Assembly: GCA_963763325.1 (NCBI GenBank)
Contig: CAVXOL010000001.1
Location: 496,001 to 560,000, forward strand
From: JBBECJ01 sp963763325
GTDB taxonomy: Bacteria; Chloroflexota; Chloroflexia; Thermomicrobiales; CFX8
Reading direction: 5' to 3'
Length of the DNA: 64,000 nucleotides
Both the position numbers and the translations under genes were made by a program. This document shows positions 19,141 to 29,108 of the stretch, one piece after another. Within the stretch, counting starts at the first letter, position 1; each line of letters opens with the position of its first letter. The notes under the pieces were generated by a model. The model saw nothing but the letters and a program-made list of their open reading frames with translations. It did no database searches and had not been told where the DNA came from.

Positions 19141-20605
19141 ATGAAGACTGTGACGCGACGGACATTGACCCAGGACGAGATGATCGAGCGGATGCTGGCG
19201 AGCGACCCGGCTGACAACGGGGCGTTCATCGTCGGCGTCCGGACGACAGGCATCTACTGCCTGCCCTCCTGCAAGCCTCCACGTAGTCCGAAGCCGGAGA
19301 ACGTCGAGTTCTTCCCGACGCCGGAAGAGGCCCGCGCCGCTGGACTCCGCGCCTGCAAGCTCTGCCGGCCGGACGACTTCTACCTCGGGCAGCATGCTGG
19401 GGAGGCGCTGGTCGAGGGACTGGTGGCCGGGATGGCGCTCGACCCCGGTGCCTATCGCAACCTGAGCGCGCTGACGGCAGCGGCTGATGTCGGCAGCAGC
19501 AAGCTGCACGAGCTCTTCCGGACGCATTACCACACGACACCAGCCGAGATGCTGGCCCGCCTGCGGGTCGCGGCGGCGCGGCGGATGCTGCTGCACGGCC
19601 AGCGGCCGGTCGCTGAGATCGCCTTCGAGGTCGGCTTCGAGAGTCTGTCCGCCTTCAATGAGAACTTCCGCAAGTACACGGCGATGACCCCGGCGAAGTA
19701 TCGTCGCCTGCCGGACGAGGCTGCCTTCGATCTGACGCTGCCGGATGACTACCCGCTCGCGCGGATCCTCGCCTACCTCGGCCGCGACCGGAACAGCCTG
19801 ACCGAGCGAGTCGAGGGGCGGACCTGCCTCATCGCCTACCGTGCCGGTGAGCAGCCGGCGCTGGTTCGGATCGCGTTTGAGGATGGTGTCGCGCGTTGCG
19901 CGGTCGTCCTGCCCGAGCGAGCCGGGGCCGGAACTGATGGAGGCGCTGCACCGGCGTGTGCTGGCGACGCTGGGTCTGATGGTCGATCCGGCCCGCTTCG
20001 AGGCGCACGTGATCGGCTCACCCGATCTGGCGCCGCTGATCGATGGACAGCGCGGGTTGCGGGTGCCGTTGCTCGCCGATCCGTTCGATGGCCTGGTCTG
20101 GGCGATCGTCGGCCAGCAGATCAACCTGGCGTTCGCGTATACGCTGCGGCGGCGGCTGATCGAACTGGTCAGCCAGCCGCTTGGCGAAGGGCTGTACGCG
20201 CCGCCGTCGGTGGCTGCCGTTGCCGCGCTGGAGCCGGAAGAACTGATGCCGCTGAGCTTCTCACGTGCCAAGGCGAGCTATCTGGTGGGCGCGGCCCGTT
20301 CGGTGATCGATGGCCGATTGCCGCTCGACGCGCTGGCAGGTAGCTCGGCGACACGGATCGAGCGGACGTTGCTTGCTGTTCGGGGGATCGGCCCATGGTC
20401 GGCTCACTACCTGATGATGCGCCACTACGGCTTCCTCGATTGTGTGCCGATTGGTGACACCGGTCTGACGAGCGGCCTCAAGCAATTCTTCGCCCTCGAA
20501 GAGCGTCCCGGCCGGGTTGAGACGCTGGCGCTGATGGACCGATTCAGCCCGTACCGCAGCCTGGCGACCTTCCACCTCTGGCAACGGCACGGGGCCGTCG
20601 CCTGA
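19141..20605 (+). CDS. Ada-type regulator fused to AlkA-type 3-methyladenine DNA glycosylase
   Basis: About 488 residues in two frames with one shift near 19915. Residues 25-80 are the Ada zinc domain: C-x3-C in IYCLPSCKPP and C-x2-C in RACKLCRPDD. The first Cys is the phosphotriester methyl acceptor. Then comes an AraC-type helix-turn-helix (VGSSKLHELFRTHYHTTPAE, then VAEIAFEVGFESLSAFNENF). The C-terminal half is AlkA: an N-terminal domain, then PFDGLVWAIVGQQINLAFAY and the helix-hairpin-helix with catalytic Asp (LLAVRGIGPWSAHYLMMR). It senses alkyl damage and excises alkylated bases. The methyltransferase follows in the next gene. Confidence 0.88.
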
Positions 20606-20628
20606 TCTGAAATGAGATTGGATAGCCA

Positions 20629-21165
20629 ATGAACGCCTATCTTGAAACCGTCGATTCCCCCGCTGGACCGCTGACCGTCGCCGTCAACGAGGATGGAGCG
20701 CTGCTCTTCCTCTCGTTCCTGGAGGGGAACTACCCCACCACGATCGAGGAAGATCTGGCGGCTGAGGGGTACACCTGCCTCGAAGATCGCGAGCGAACGG
20801 CCCATGCTCGCCAGCAACTGGTCGAGTACGCCCGTGGCCAGCGGCAGACGTTCGATCTGCCGGTCGTCCTGGTTGGCACCGAGTGGCAGAAGGCGGTCTG
20901 GACGGCGCTGATGCAGGTGCCGTTCGGCGAAACCCGCTCCTACGGTGAGATTGCCCGCTCGCTCGGCCGGCCGCAGGCATCGCGCGCCGTCGGACGCGCC
21001 AACGGCACGAACCGCATCCCGCTCGTCATCCCCTGCCACCGGATCGTCGGCGCTGACGGCTCACTGACCGGTTTCGGCGGTGGACTGCACCTCAAGACCG
21101 CCCTCCTGGCACACGAGGGCGTCGCCATCGGCCAGCCGGCCAGACAGCTCGCGCTGGCGACGTAG
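20629..21165 (+). CDS. ogt: methylated-DNA-protein-cysteine methyltransferase
   Basis: An intact 178-residue protein. The active site IPCHRIVGADGSLTGFGGG carries the PCHR motif whose Cys takes the methyl group from O6-methylguanine. The upstream helix-turn-helix part (VPFGETRSYGEIARSLGRPQ, then ASRAVGRANGTN) has the Arg finger. It starts 23 bases after the Ada-AlkA stop, so the two form an alkylation-repair operon. Each protein molecule works once and is then spent. Confidence 0.92.
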   Translation: MNAYLETVDSPAGPLTVAVNEDGALLFLSFLEGNYPTTIEEDLAAEGYTCLEDRERTAHARQQLVEYARGQRQTFDLPVVLVGTEWQKAVWTALMQVPFGETRSYGEIARSLGRPQASRAVGRANGTNRIPLVIPCHRIVGADGSLTGFGGGLHLKTALLAHEGVAIGQPARQLALAT

Positions 21166-21244
21166 CGACGACGGCCTCGCGGGGACCGATCGGTCTCCGC
21201 GAAGCCCTGATCCCACCTGAACCAATCGACAAGGACAGCACACG

Positions 21245-22248
21245 ATGGACGCGCGAATTGCGGCGCGGGCCGGGGGTAGCCCTGTGCCGCGTCAGGCGAA
21301 TCGAATGGGTCGTGTCGAGTGGCTGCTGCTGGTGACGCTCTCGGTGCTCTGGGGTGGCTCGTTCTTCTTCAGCAAGGTCGCGTTGGACGAGCTGCCGCCG
21401 TTGACGGTGGTCCTCGGTCGGGTGGTGCTGGCAGCCGTCGCGCTGAACCTGATCGTCGTCGCCAGCGGGCAGCGGATGCCGGGCGAGCCGCGTCGCTGGG
21501 GAGCCTTTCTGGCGATGGGCGCGCTCAACAATCTGATCCCGTTCAGTCTGATCTTCTGGGGGCAGACGCAGATCGCCAGCGGCCTCGCCTCAATTCTGAA
21601 CGCGACGACGCCGCTCTTCACCGTCCTGCTTGCCCACCTGCTGACCCGCGACGAACGGCTGACGCCCGGCAAGGCCTCGGCGTGAGTTTCGGCATGCTCG
21701 GCGTGACGGTCATGATCGGGCTGGAAGCGCTCGATGGGTCGAGCCTGCACGTCATCGGTGAGCTGGCGGTTGTCGGCGCGGCGCTCTCGTATGGCTTCGC
21801 CAGCCTGTATGGCCGGCGCTTTCGTGGCCAGTCGCCGCTCGTGACGGCGTCGGGGCAGGTGACGGCGACGGCGCTGATGATGCTGCCGGTCGCAGCCGTC
21901 GCGGATCAGCCCTGGAGCTTGGCAACGCCGGGACCCGTTACCTGGGGTGCACTCGCCGGCCTTGCGCTGCTCAGTACGGCCGTTGCCTACATCATCTACT
22001 TCCGCATTCTGGCGGTGGCTGGAGCGACAAACCTCGTTCTGGTGACCTTCCTGATTCCGGTCAGCGCGCTGCTACTCGGGACGACGATTCTCGATGAATC
22101 GCTCGCTCCGCGTCATCTGATAGGGATGGCGTTGATCGCGTTGGGGCTGGCCAGCATGGATGTCCGGCTGTTTCGTTGGGGCCAGCGGCGCGGTAGGCTT
22201 TCAGTCGCGCCCGTCGAGCGGGCCAACGTTCAGGACGTGGGGCCGTAA
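21245..22248 (+). CDS. EamA/DMT-family exporter, frameshifted
   Basis: About 333 residues with ten predicted membrane helices in two EamA repeats. Repeat 1 starts WLLLVTLSVLWGGSFFFSK, and repeat 2 starts VIGELAVVGAALSYGFASLY. The typical end is present: VTFLIPVSALLLGTTILDE, then HLIGMALIALGLA. One shift near 21680 joins the frames (TPGKASA to GVSFGMLGVTV). The family moves metabolites or amino acids out of the cell. Substrate unknown. Confidence 0.85.
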
Positions 22249-22293
22249 CCCGGCTATTGACCAGAGTATGTTTCCAGCGGAGGAGAGACCGAT

Positions 22294-22851
22294 TTGAGCG
22301 GAACCGATTCTCAGCCGATCCAGGGCGATATGAACGAGCTGAACCGGCGCATCAGTGTCGCCTGGGTAGCGTTGCAGGACGCGATCGACGGTCTCGACGA
22401 GCGCCAGCTCAGCGATGTACGTGACGCGAATGGCTGGGCGATCAAGGACCACCTGATGAACCTCGTCCCCTGGCAGCGCTCGATCGTGGCTGCCCTTCAG
22501 CGTCGCCCACGCTATGAAGGGCTGGGCATCAGCGAGCAGCAATGGCGCGACCTCGACGCCGACGGCATGAACGAGATTCTCTTCGAGCGATATCGCGATC
22601 TTCCGGCCGCCGAAGTCCTGGCGGCGCTGCGGAACGAGCATCAGCAGACGCTTGATGTCCTGGCCAGCCTCACCTGGGAGGATGTCCTGCTCCCCTACAA
22701 CCACTACCTCCAGGACGAAACCGACGAGCGCTTCAACGACCCGATCCTCTTCTGGATCATGGGCAACACCGCCGGCCACTACGACGAGCACCGTGAGTGG
22801 ATCGAGGCGCTTGCGGGACGGGAGCACGGCCCAGCGCAACTCCGCGGCTGA
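22294..22851 (+). CDS. DinB-like / ClbS-DfsB family protein
   Basis: 185 residues from TTG at 22294, chosen because GGAGGAGAG lies 8 bases upstream. It is helical throughout. Landmarks are NGWAIKDHLMNLVPWQRSIV and LFWIMGNTAGHYDEHREWIE, where the His residues fit the metal-binding triad of DinB four-helix bundles. The family includes enzymes that use small thiols and ClbS-type resistance proteins. The specific activity is unknown. Confidence 0.72.
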   Translation: MSGTDSQPIQGDMNELNRRISVAWVALQDAIDGLDERQLSDVRDANGWAIKDHLMNLVPWQRSIVAALQRRPRYEGLGISEQQWRDLDADGMNEILFERYRDLPAAEVLAALRNEHQQTLDVLASLTWEDVLLPYNHYLQDETDERFNDPILFWIMGNTAGHYDEHREWIEALAGREHGPAQLRG

Positions 22852-22921
22852 CGCATGAGATGCCTTCGCTCGCCGTGTCATCATCGTCGCTCGTTCATCG
22901 TGAACCTACGAGGAGGCCAGC

Positions 22922-24234
22922 ATGGATCGATCCGGGCACGACGCGCGAACACCACGGTTCGAGGACATCCCCGTCGTCTCGCTGTCTGACGAGGCGATCC
23001 GGGTCCGGTTGACGGGGTTCGCCCCCAGCGCACACGTTACCGTTCGGGCGCGGATGGATGATGATGCCGGACGAGCGCTGGGAGTCAGCTGCGACCTACA
23101 TCGCCGATACTGGCGGGACAATCGACCTCAGCCGAGACGCTCCTGAGGAAGGCTCGTACGACGGCGTCGAGCCGATGGGCTTCCTCTGGTCGATGACGCC
23201 GGCCGATGCCTGACGCTGCCTCGCCGCTGGCGATCAAGACGACCGTTCTTCCGACGATCATCGACCTGACGGCCGAAGCCGGCGGGCAGGTTGTCGCGCG
23301 GACGAGTCTGACGCGGCTGGTGGCAGGGCCGGGTGTCAGGCGGACTGAGGTTCGCGACGACGGGCTGCACGGCGTCTTCTTCACGCCCGCCGGCGATGGG
23401 CCGTTCCCGGCCATCATGCTGCTGAGCGGCTCGGGCGGCGGCCTCTCGGAGCCGCAGGCGGCACTGTACGCCTCGCGTGGCTACTGCGCGCTGGCACTGG
23501 CCTACTTCCGCGCTGGTGACCTGCCGGTCGATCTGATCCGCATTCCATTGGAGTACTTCGAGACGGCGCTGGCCTGGCTCCAGGCACGGCCCGAGGTCGA
23601 TGCCGGGAAGCTGGCCGTCGGAGGTGGCTCGCGCGGCGGCGAACTGTCGTTGCTGCTCGCGTCGCGCTACCCGCAGTTCAAGGCCGTCATCGCCAGCGTG
23701 CCGAGCGCGATCGTCTATGGCGGCGTTGGTGGTGGCGAGATCGGCCACACGCAGCCGGCCTGGACCTATCGCGGCGAGGCGGTTCCGTTCCTCTACTCTC
23801 GCCCCAGCCGGTTACCGGAGTACGAGGCTCAGGAAGGCACACCGTTCTCGCTGACGCCGATTTTCCTGCGCGGGCTGGAGGATGCCGACCGGGTGCGGCA
23901 GGCGGCGATCCCGGTCGAGCGGATCAACGGGCCGGTTCTGGCCATCTCCGGCAAGGACGACGCGATGTGGCCGTCGTCGCTCTATAGCGAGATGGTCATG
24001 GAGCGGCTGGCTGAGCACCAGCACCCCTACCCTGACGAGCACCTGGCCTACGAGGGCACCGGTCACGTCATCGGCCAACCCTGGCAGCCGACGACGGTTA
24101 CGGCCAGCACGCACCCGGTCACAAAGACGCTCTTTGCCTACGGCGGGGAACCGAAAGCGTCGGCCCATGCTCGCGCCGATGCCTGGCCGAAGATCCTGGA
24201 CTTTCTGGAGACACACCTGAAGGGACGGCACTGA
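22922..24234 (+). CDS. acyl-CoA thioesterase/BAAT-type alpha/beta hydrolase, frameshifted
   Basis: About 435 residues. ATG at 22922 follows AGGAGG. The N-terminal beta domain (FEDIPVVSLSDEAIRVRLTG, later GTIDLSRDAPEEGSYDGVEP and MGFLWSM) is the BAAT N-terminal domain. The C-terminal catalytic domain has the nucleophile in GGGSRGGELS (the residue family members use is Cys or Ser; Ser here), Asp in ISGKDDAMWPS and His in YEGTGHVIGQP. Shifts lie near 23078 and 23205. It probably cleaves or transfers acyl groups from an activated ester; substrate unknown. Confidence 0.82.
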
Positions 24235-24311
24235 GAGCGATCTGGCAGTACCATGGTGGTCATCGTCCGGTCATGTCACGAGCGCGTGGACACGAGAGAG
24301 GACGGACCAGC

Positions 24312-25537
24312 ATGACAGCGTCTGAGCACACGCCCTACCAGGCGACAGTCCCATACGACGCCGCGACGCGCGCGCAGTGGCGGACGATGACCGTGCCCCA
24401 GTCCGAGTACGACGATCGGCTCAGCCGCGTTCGCGTCGAGATGCAGGCGGCCGGTCTGGATGCCCTGCTGGTCGGCAACACCGGCGATCCGTCGGGAGTC
24501 GCCTATCTCGCCAACTATCATTACCGCTCCGGCACGACCAATCTGCTCGTCCCGCTCAGTCACGATCCGATTGCCGTCGCGGACGGATTGCTGCACGCCG
24601 AGCCGATGCACTCGATGCTCTCGGAGATCACCTTCGACGATCTTCGGCCGGCATCCCCGTATGGCGATCCGCCAGGCAGCGTCGCCGATGTCATCGCGGA
24701 GGCGGTGCGGGAGTACGGGCTCGACCGCGCGACGATCGGCCTGGCCTCGCCGAGGACGATCGCGGCCGGCCAGATGGACCGGCTGCGCGGTGCGCTTCCG
24801 GGGGTTCGTTGGGTCGACGGCACGCTGGCATTGCTGAAGCCGCGCGCGATCAAGTCCGAGCGGGAGATCGCGCTCATGCGCCGTGCCGCCGAGATCACCG
24901 GCGCGGGCTGCTGGCGGCGCAGGCAGCGGTTCGCCCCGGCGTGACCGAGCGAGAGGTCGCCAACGCCGCCCACGCGGCGATGTTCAGCGCGGGCGCTGAA
25001 GGACTCGGCTTCGATACGGCCGTGTCCAGCGGTCCGCGCGCCGGGCTGAAGCATTGCTCACCGACCGATCGTGTCATGGAGGATGGGGACCTCGTCTTCC
25101 TCGACATGGGCGCGACCTTTGGCGGGTATCACGCAGATGTCTCACGCTGCGCAATCGCCGGTAGCCCCAGCCACGAGACGCGAGACTATCTCGACGCGGC
25201 ACGGCGGATGTTCGAGGCGGCGCTGGCACAGGTCAGGCCCGGCAACACGTTTGGCGCCGTCTACCACGCGGCGCGACAGGTGGCTGAGGAGTTCGGCTAT
25301 CTGGACGACTATCAGGCGAAGGGCCTCGGGCATGGGCTTGGTCTCTCGCTCTTCGAGCTACCGATCGTGACACCAGACGCTCCTCAGTTCTTCTCGAACG
25401 AGAACATCCTCGAACCAGGCATGATCTTCGCCCTGGAGCCGATGTTCGTTCGCTACGGCTACGGAACGGCCGTCGTCGAAGAGACGGTGCTTGTCACCGA
25501 GAGCGGCGCCGAGACGCTGTCGGGTATCCCATGGTAA
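24312..25537 (+). CDS. M24-family metallopeptidase (Xaa-Pro aminopeptidase type), frameshifted
   Basis: About 408 residues from ATG at 24312, with a creatinase-like N-terminal domain and a pita-bread catalytic domain. All five metal ligands are visible in the second part: Asp in VFLDMGATFGGYHAD and its second Asp, His in GLGHGLGLS, Glu in FALEPMF and Glu in VVEETVLV. A single shift near 24905 joins ITGAG to LLAAQAAVRPGVTEREV. The SelA-like gene starts 15 bases after its stop, so the two are probably cotranscribed. Confidence 0.87.
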
Positions 25538-25551
25538 AGGAGTGCGGCACA

Positions 25552-26683
25552 GTGGGCATCTACGAATCACTGGGCGTGCGGCGGGTGATCAACGCGGACG
25601 CGCGCTTGACGCGGCTGGGTGGGTCGTTGATGCCGGAGCCGGTCCTGCGGGCGATGGAGGACGCGGCTACCAGTTACGTCGATATGTTCGAGCTGCAACG
25701 GGCAGTCGGCCGGAGGCTGGCAGAGTTGACTCACAACGAGGCTGCCTGCGTCGTGACCGGCGCGGCGGCAGGATTGTTCGTGACGACGCTGGCCTGTATG
25801 ACCGGGCCGGATGCTGCCGCGGTCGAGCGGTTGCCGAGCCTGGCGGGATTGAAGAACGAGGTCGTTTTTCAGCGTGTCCAGCGCTTCGCTTACCTGCCGG
25901 CCGTCCCGCTGACCGGCGCGACGCTGGTTGAGATCGGCTCCGAACCGGAGATGCACCCGGCTGAACTCGAAGCGGCCATCAACGAGCGGACAGCGGCCAT
26001 TCTCTACGTTGCGGGGGAGCACATGGCAGCCGGGGCACTCCCGCTGCCGGAGGTGATCGAGATCGCGCATGCGCGCGGTGTGCCGGTGATCGTTGACGCG
26101 GCAGCCCAGCTTCCGCCGGCCGAGAACCTGTGGTACTTCACGCGCGAGCTTGGCGCCGACCTGGTCGTCTTCAGCGGCGGCAAGGATCTGCGCGGCCCGC
26201 AGGCGAGTGGGCTGATCGTCGGCCGGCCCGACTTGATCGAGGCCTGCCTGCTCAACGGCGCGCCCGAATCCGCGGCTCGGGAGGCCGATGAAGGTCGGCA
26301 AGGAGGAGATGCTTGGCCTGCTGGCAGCCGTCGAGCTCTATCTGGCCGAAGACGAACCGGCGCGCATCGAGCGTTTTGAGCGGATCGTCGCTGACTGGAT
26401 CGCGACGTTGGATGGTTGCCCCGGTGTCCATGCCCGGCGTGAGTTCCCGAATGAGGCCGGCCAGCCGATGCCACGTTGTATCGTCGAGGTGGATGAGGCG
26501 GTCACAGGACTGACGGGCGCCAGCCTCGTCGGCATCCTCTGGGAGAGCGATCCTCGGATCGCCGTCAAGCAATATGGTGAGTCAGGTATCTCGATGACGC
26601 CCGACACACTGGCGGACGGCGACGAACGTTTGATCACCGAGCGGTTGCTGGAGATCGTCGGGGTCGACGCCGGGATCGGCTGA
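25552..26683 (+). CDS. SelA-like PLP-dependent enzyme (aminotransferase class V fold), frameshifted
   Basis: About 376 residues. GTG at 25552 has AAAGGAG upstream. The opening MGIYESLGVRRVINADARLT is the typical start of proteins annotated as SelA-related. The cofactor Lys is in VVFSGGKDLRGPQASGLIVG, and the PLP Asp in VPVIVDAAAQLPP. A shift near 26270 leads into RPMKVGKEEMLGLLAAVELY, also a family landmark. True SelA makes Sec-tRNA, but no SelB, SelD or tRNA-Sec is seen, so this is more likely a lyase, aldolase or racemase of this fold acting on a small amino acid or sugar acid. Confidence 0.8.
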
Positions 26684-26721
26684 TCGACGAAGCAGGAACT
26701 CGGCTTCCAGTCCTCAATTCG

Positions 26722-26751
26722 TTGACGGTATCAGGAAAAACGGGCTACGAT
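26722..26751 (+). promoter_or_regulatory. sigma-70-type promoter upstream of the histidine kinase
   Basis: TTGACG at 26722 and TACGAT at 26746 with 18 bases between. It lies about 110-150 bases before the kinase start. Confidence 0.5.
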
Positions 26752-26863
26752 AGCGCCACGATAACCGTTCGTGGTGAGTGGTCGCTCAATGCATGGCAGG
26801 CTCTGGAACAGGGCGCGCCGGTAGCGGTCGCGACCGTGCCAGCCACCGCGATCGTGACTCCTG

Positions 26864-28602
26864 TTGGTCGGGCGCGATCTGGCGTTCGGCCAGGTTGCCG
26901 TGAATGGCCAGCGGATAACAAAGCTGCCCGTCGACATCGACACTGAGGTTCAACGGCTGCGGCGTGAGAACGAAGCGCTGCGGCGGTCGCTTGTGGCACG
27001 CGAGGCCGCAGCCGATCCGCTCGACATCCCTCCGACGCAGGCGATGGCGCTGCGTGCCGAGGGTTCGCGCATCTTCGCCGAAACGCTTGACCGCGAGCAG
27101 ACGCTGGTGGCCGTTGCGCGACATCTGGCGATGACACTCGGTGACAGCTGCCTGATCTGGTTGCTCTCCGACGATGGTGAGTGGCGCCGGCTGGTGGCTA
27201 TTGACCACCGCGATCCGCGGCAATTGGAGTTGATGCGTTCGTATATACCGGAAGACCCGCGCCACCCCGCTCGCGGCTGGTCGTTACTCAACGGGCAGAC
27301 TGATTTCTACCCGGTTGTGCCGGTCGAGGATATCCCAAACCGTGTCTGGGAGCCGCTGCTGCCGTACGCCCTCAATCATCCACCACACAGCATGATTGCG
27401 GCGCCGCTGCGTGTTCGAGGCCGGGTGATTGGCGCGATTCGTCTCTCGCGCGATCTCACCCCAATCCCTTTCACCCGCGATGAGCTCCTCCTCGTCGAGG
27501 AACTGGCCGACCATGCCGCGCTGGCGATCGACAATGCGCGGCTGTATGAACAAGCACGTGACGCCCAGGCGATGTACCGTGGCCTGTTCGAGGGTGTGCC
27601 GGACGCGATCGTCGTCATCGACGACGAGGGCCGGTATCGAGATGTCAACGCCGCCGCGGAGTCGCTCTTCGGATACCCGAGGGAGACGCTGCTCACGTTC
27701 CGTGCCGGTCGAATGGCGACCGAGGCCGGTGTGACCGACGCAACCGCCCAGGACTTCTTCTCCACCCTCCGCCGCGAGGGCTACTGGCGCGGCGAGTCGG
27801 AGATCCGTCGCGGCGATGGCAGCCTCATTCCAGTCGAAGGTCATGCGACGGCGGTCGACCTGCCGGAAGGGCGGATGTACATCGCCGTCTCGCGGGATGT
27901 CTCAGAGCGGCGCGCACTCGAACGAATGCAGCAGGAGTTCATCTCGATGGTCACCCACGAGTTGAAGATCCCGCTGACGACGATGCGCGGCTTCGTCCAG
28001 CTCATGCTGCGTCGCAGGCAGCTCAGCGAGCCAGGGCTGCAGACGATGCTCTCCCAGGCAAACCGGCTGGAGCGCCTGATCAACGACTTGCTCGACAGCG
28101 CCCGGCTTGAATCAGGCCGGCTCGAGATCGTTCCTGAACGAGTTGACCTGGCAGCGTCTGGCACGGCGAATCTGTCGCTGCTGTTCATCAACTGAGCCCC
28201 ACCCATGTCATCAACATCATCTCACCCGACGCGCCGATCATCGGGCGCTGGGATGCTGGCCGCCTCGCGCAGGTGATCGAGAACCTGCTGACCAACGCCA
28301 TCAAGTACTCCCCGGATGGCTCCGAAGTCGTCGTCCGTCTGGAATCCAACGGCCCTGAGGCGATCGTGACGATCACCGACCAGGGCGTTGGCATCCCGCC
28401 CGACCAGTTTCCCTACCTGTTCAGCCGCTTCACTCGCCTCCATGCCGCAACTGCCAGCGGTGCACCCGGCCTCGGTCTCGGTCTCTACATCGCCCGCTCC
28501 CTGATCGAATCCCACGGCGGCCGAATCTGGGTTGAGAGCGAGGTCGGGGTGGGGAGTACGTTTGGGTTTGCGATTCCGTTGACGAGGGATGTAGGGATGT
28601 AG
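26864..28602 (+). CDS. GAF-PAS sensor histidine kinase, frameshifted
   Basis: About 580 residues. A short coiled coil (EVQRLRRENEALRRSLVARE) is followed by a GAF domain (about residues 70-235), a PAS domain (YRGLFEGVPDAIVVIDDEGR), the phospho-acceptor H-box ISMVTHELKIPLTTMRGFVQ, and the ATPase domain with N-box ENLLTNAIKYSPDG, G1 DQGVGIPP and G2 GLGLGLYIARS. Two compensating shifts near 28155 and 28200 separate the H-box and N-box regions. No membrane segment is seen, so the sensor is probably cytoplasmic. The start is uncertain: TTG at 26864 or GTG at 26900. No partner response regulator is adjacent. Confidence 0.87.
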
Positions 28603-28634
28603 GGATGAGGGATGTAGGGATATAGGGATTCAGG
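28585..28634. repeat. tandem GTAGGGAT micro-repeat
   Basis: Several copies of AGGGATGT and its variants in a row, overlapping the end of the kinase gene. The same motif, inverted, lies at 29063-29108 on the other side of the four-helix-bundle gene. Confidence 0.75.
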
Positions 28635-29043
28635 ATTGCACGTTGTTGGGTAGGGATCGGAGTTTCCATCGAATCGAGTTGATCATTTTGAGTATTTCGG
28701 CGGTCAGCGCGAGAGCGGGATCGGCATCATCCTGAGTGATGTAGCCGAGCATGATACCGAGTTCGATGCACGTCGCTGTTTCCATGAGGGATCCACGGGC
28801 GATCGAGAGAAATTGAGCATAGTCTTTGCGTGTACCTCGCCCGTGACCTTCAACGATATTCATTGGTACCGAAGTGACTGCACGCTGTAACTGACTCGTA
28901 AGCCCATATGTCTCGGACGGCGGGAATCTCTTGCCAAGGTTGTATGTCAGGACTGCCAACGTCATCGCCTTCTGCCAGACGATCAGATCACGATGGATGC
29001 GGATCTTGCCTGCACTCGCGTCTCGCTGATCTTTGTCGCTCAT
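28630..29043 (-). CDS. four-helix-bundle protein (S23/IVP family)
   Basis: 137 residues from ATG at 29043. The text HRDLIVWQKAMTLAVLTYNL, YGLTSQLQRAVTSVPMNIVE and YAQFLSIARGSLMETATCIE is the clear signature of the S23 ribosomal intervening-sequence protein family, which also includes the Avd accessory protein of diversity-generating retroelements. No reverse transcriptase, template repeat or 23S rRNA gene is nearby. The gene is bracketed by short GGGAT-type repeats on both sides, suggesting it moves or is inserted as a unit. Role unknown. Confidence 0.88.
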   Translation of the reverse strand: MSDKDQRDASAGKIRIHRDLIVWQKAMTLAVLTYNLGKRFPPSETYGLTSQLQRAVTSVPMNIVEGHGRGTRKDYAQFLSIARGSLMETATCIELGIMLGYITQDDADPALALTAEILKMINSIRWKLRSLPNNVQS

Positions 29044-29062
29044 CGTCTCCACCCTCTTCCTG

Positions 29063-29108
29063 ACTTGCCTACATCCCTAGTCCCATACTCTACATCCCTT
29101 CGTCCCTC
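29063..29108. repeat. inverted TACATCCCT micro-repeat
   Basis: CTACATCCCT occurs twice with ATCCCTAGTCCC and TCGTCCCTC variants. It is the reverse complement of the motif at 28585-28634, so the four-helix-bundle gene lies between inverted repeat clusters. Confidence 0.7.

Noticed and set aside
18925..20271. Minus-strand 448-codon open frame
   Set aside because: Antisense to the Ada-AlkA gene, Arg/Ser-rich text without domains.
25552..26683. Selenocysteine synthesis locus
   Set aside because: No SelB, SelD or tRNA-Sec, and no in-frame TGA in a selenoprotein context; the fold is shared by other enzymes.
28630..29043. Diversity-generating retroelement (Avd-like gene)
   Set aside because: No reverse transcriptase, template repeat or variable repeat in the window.
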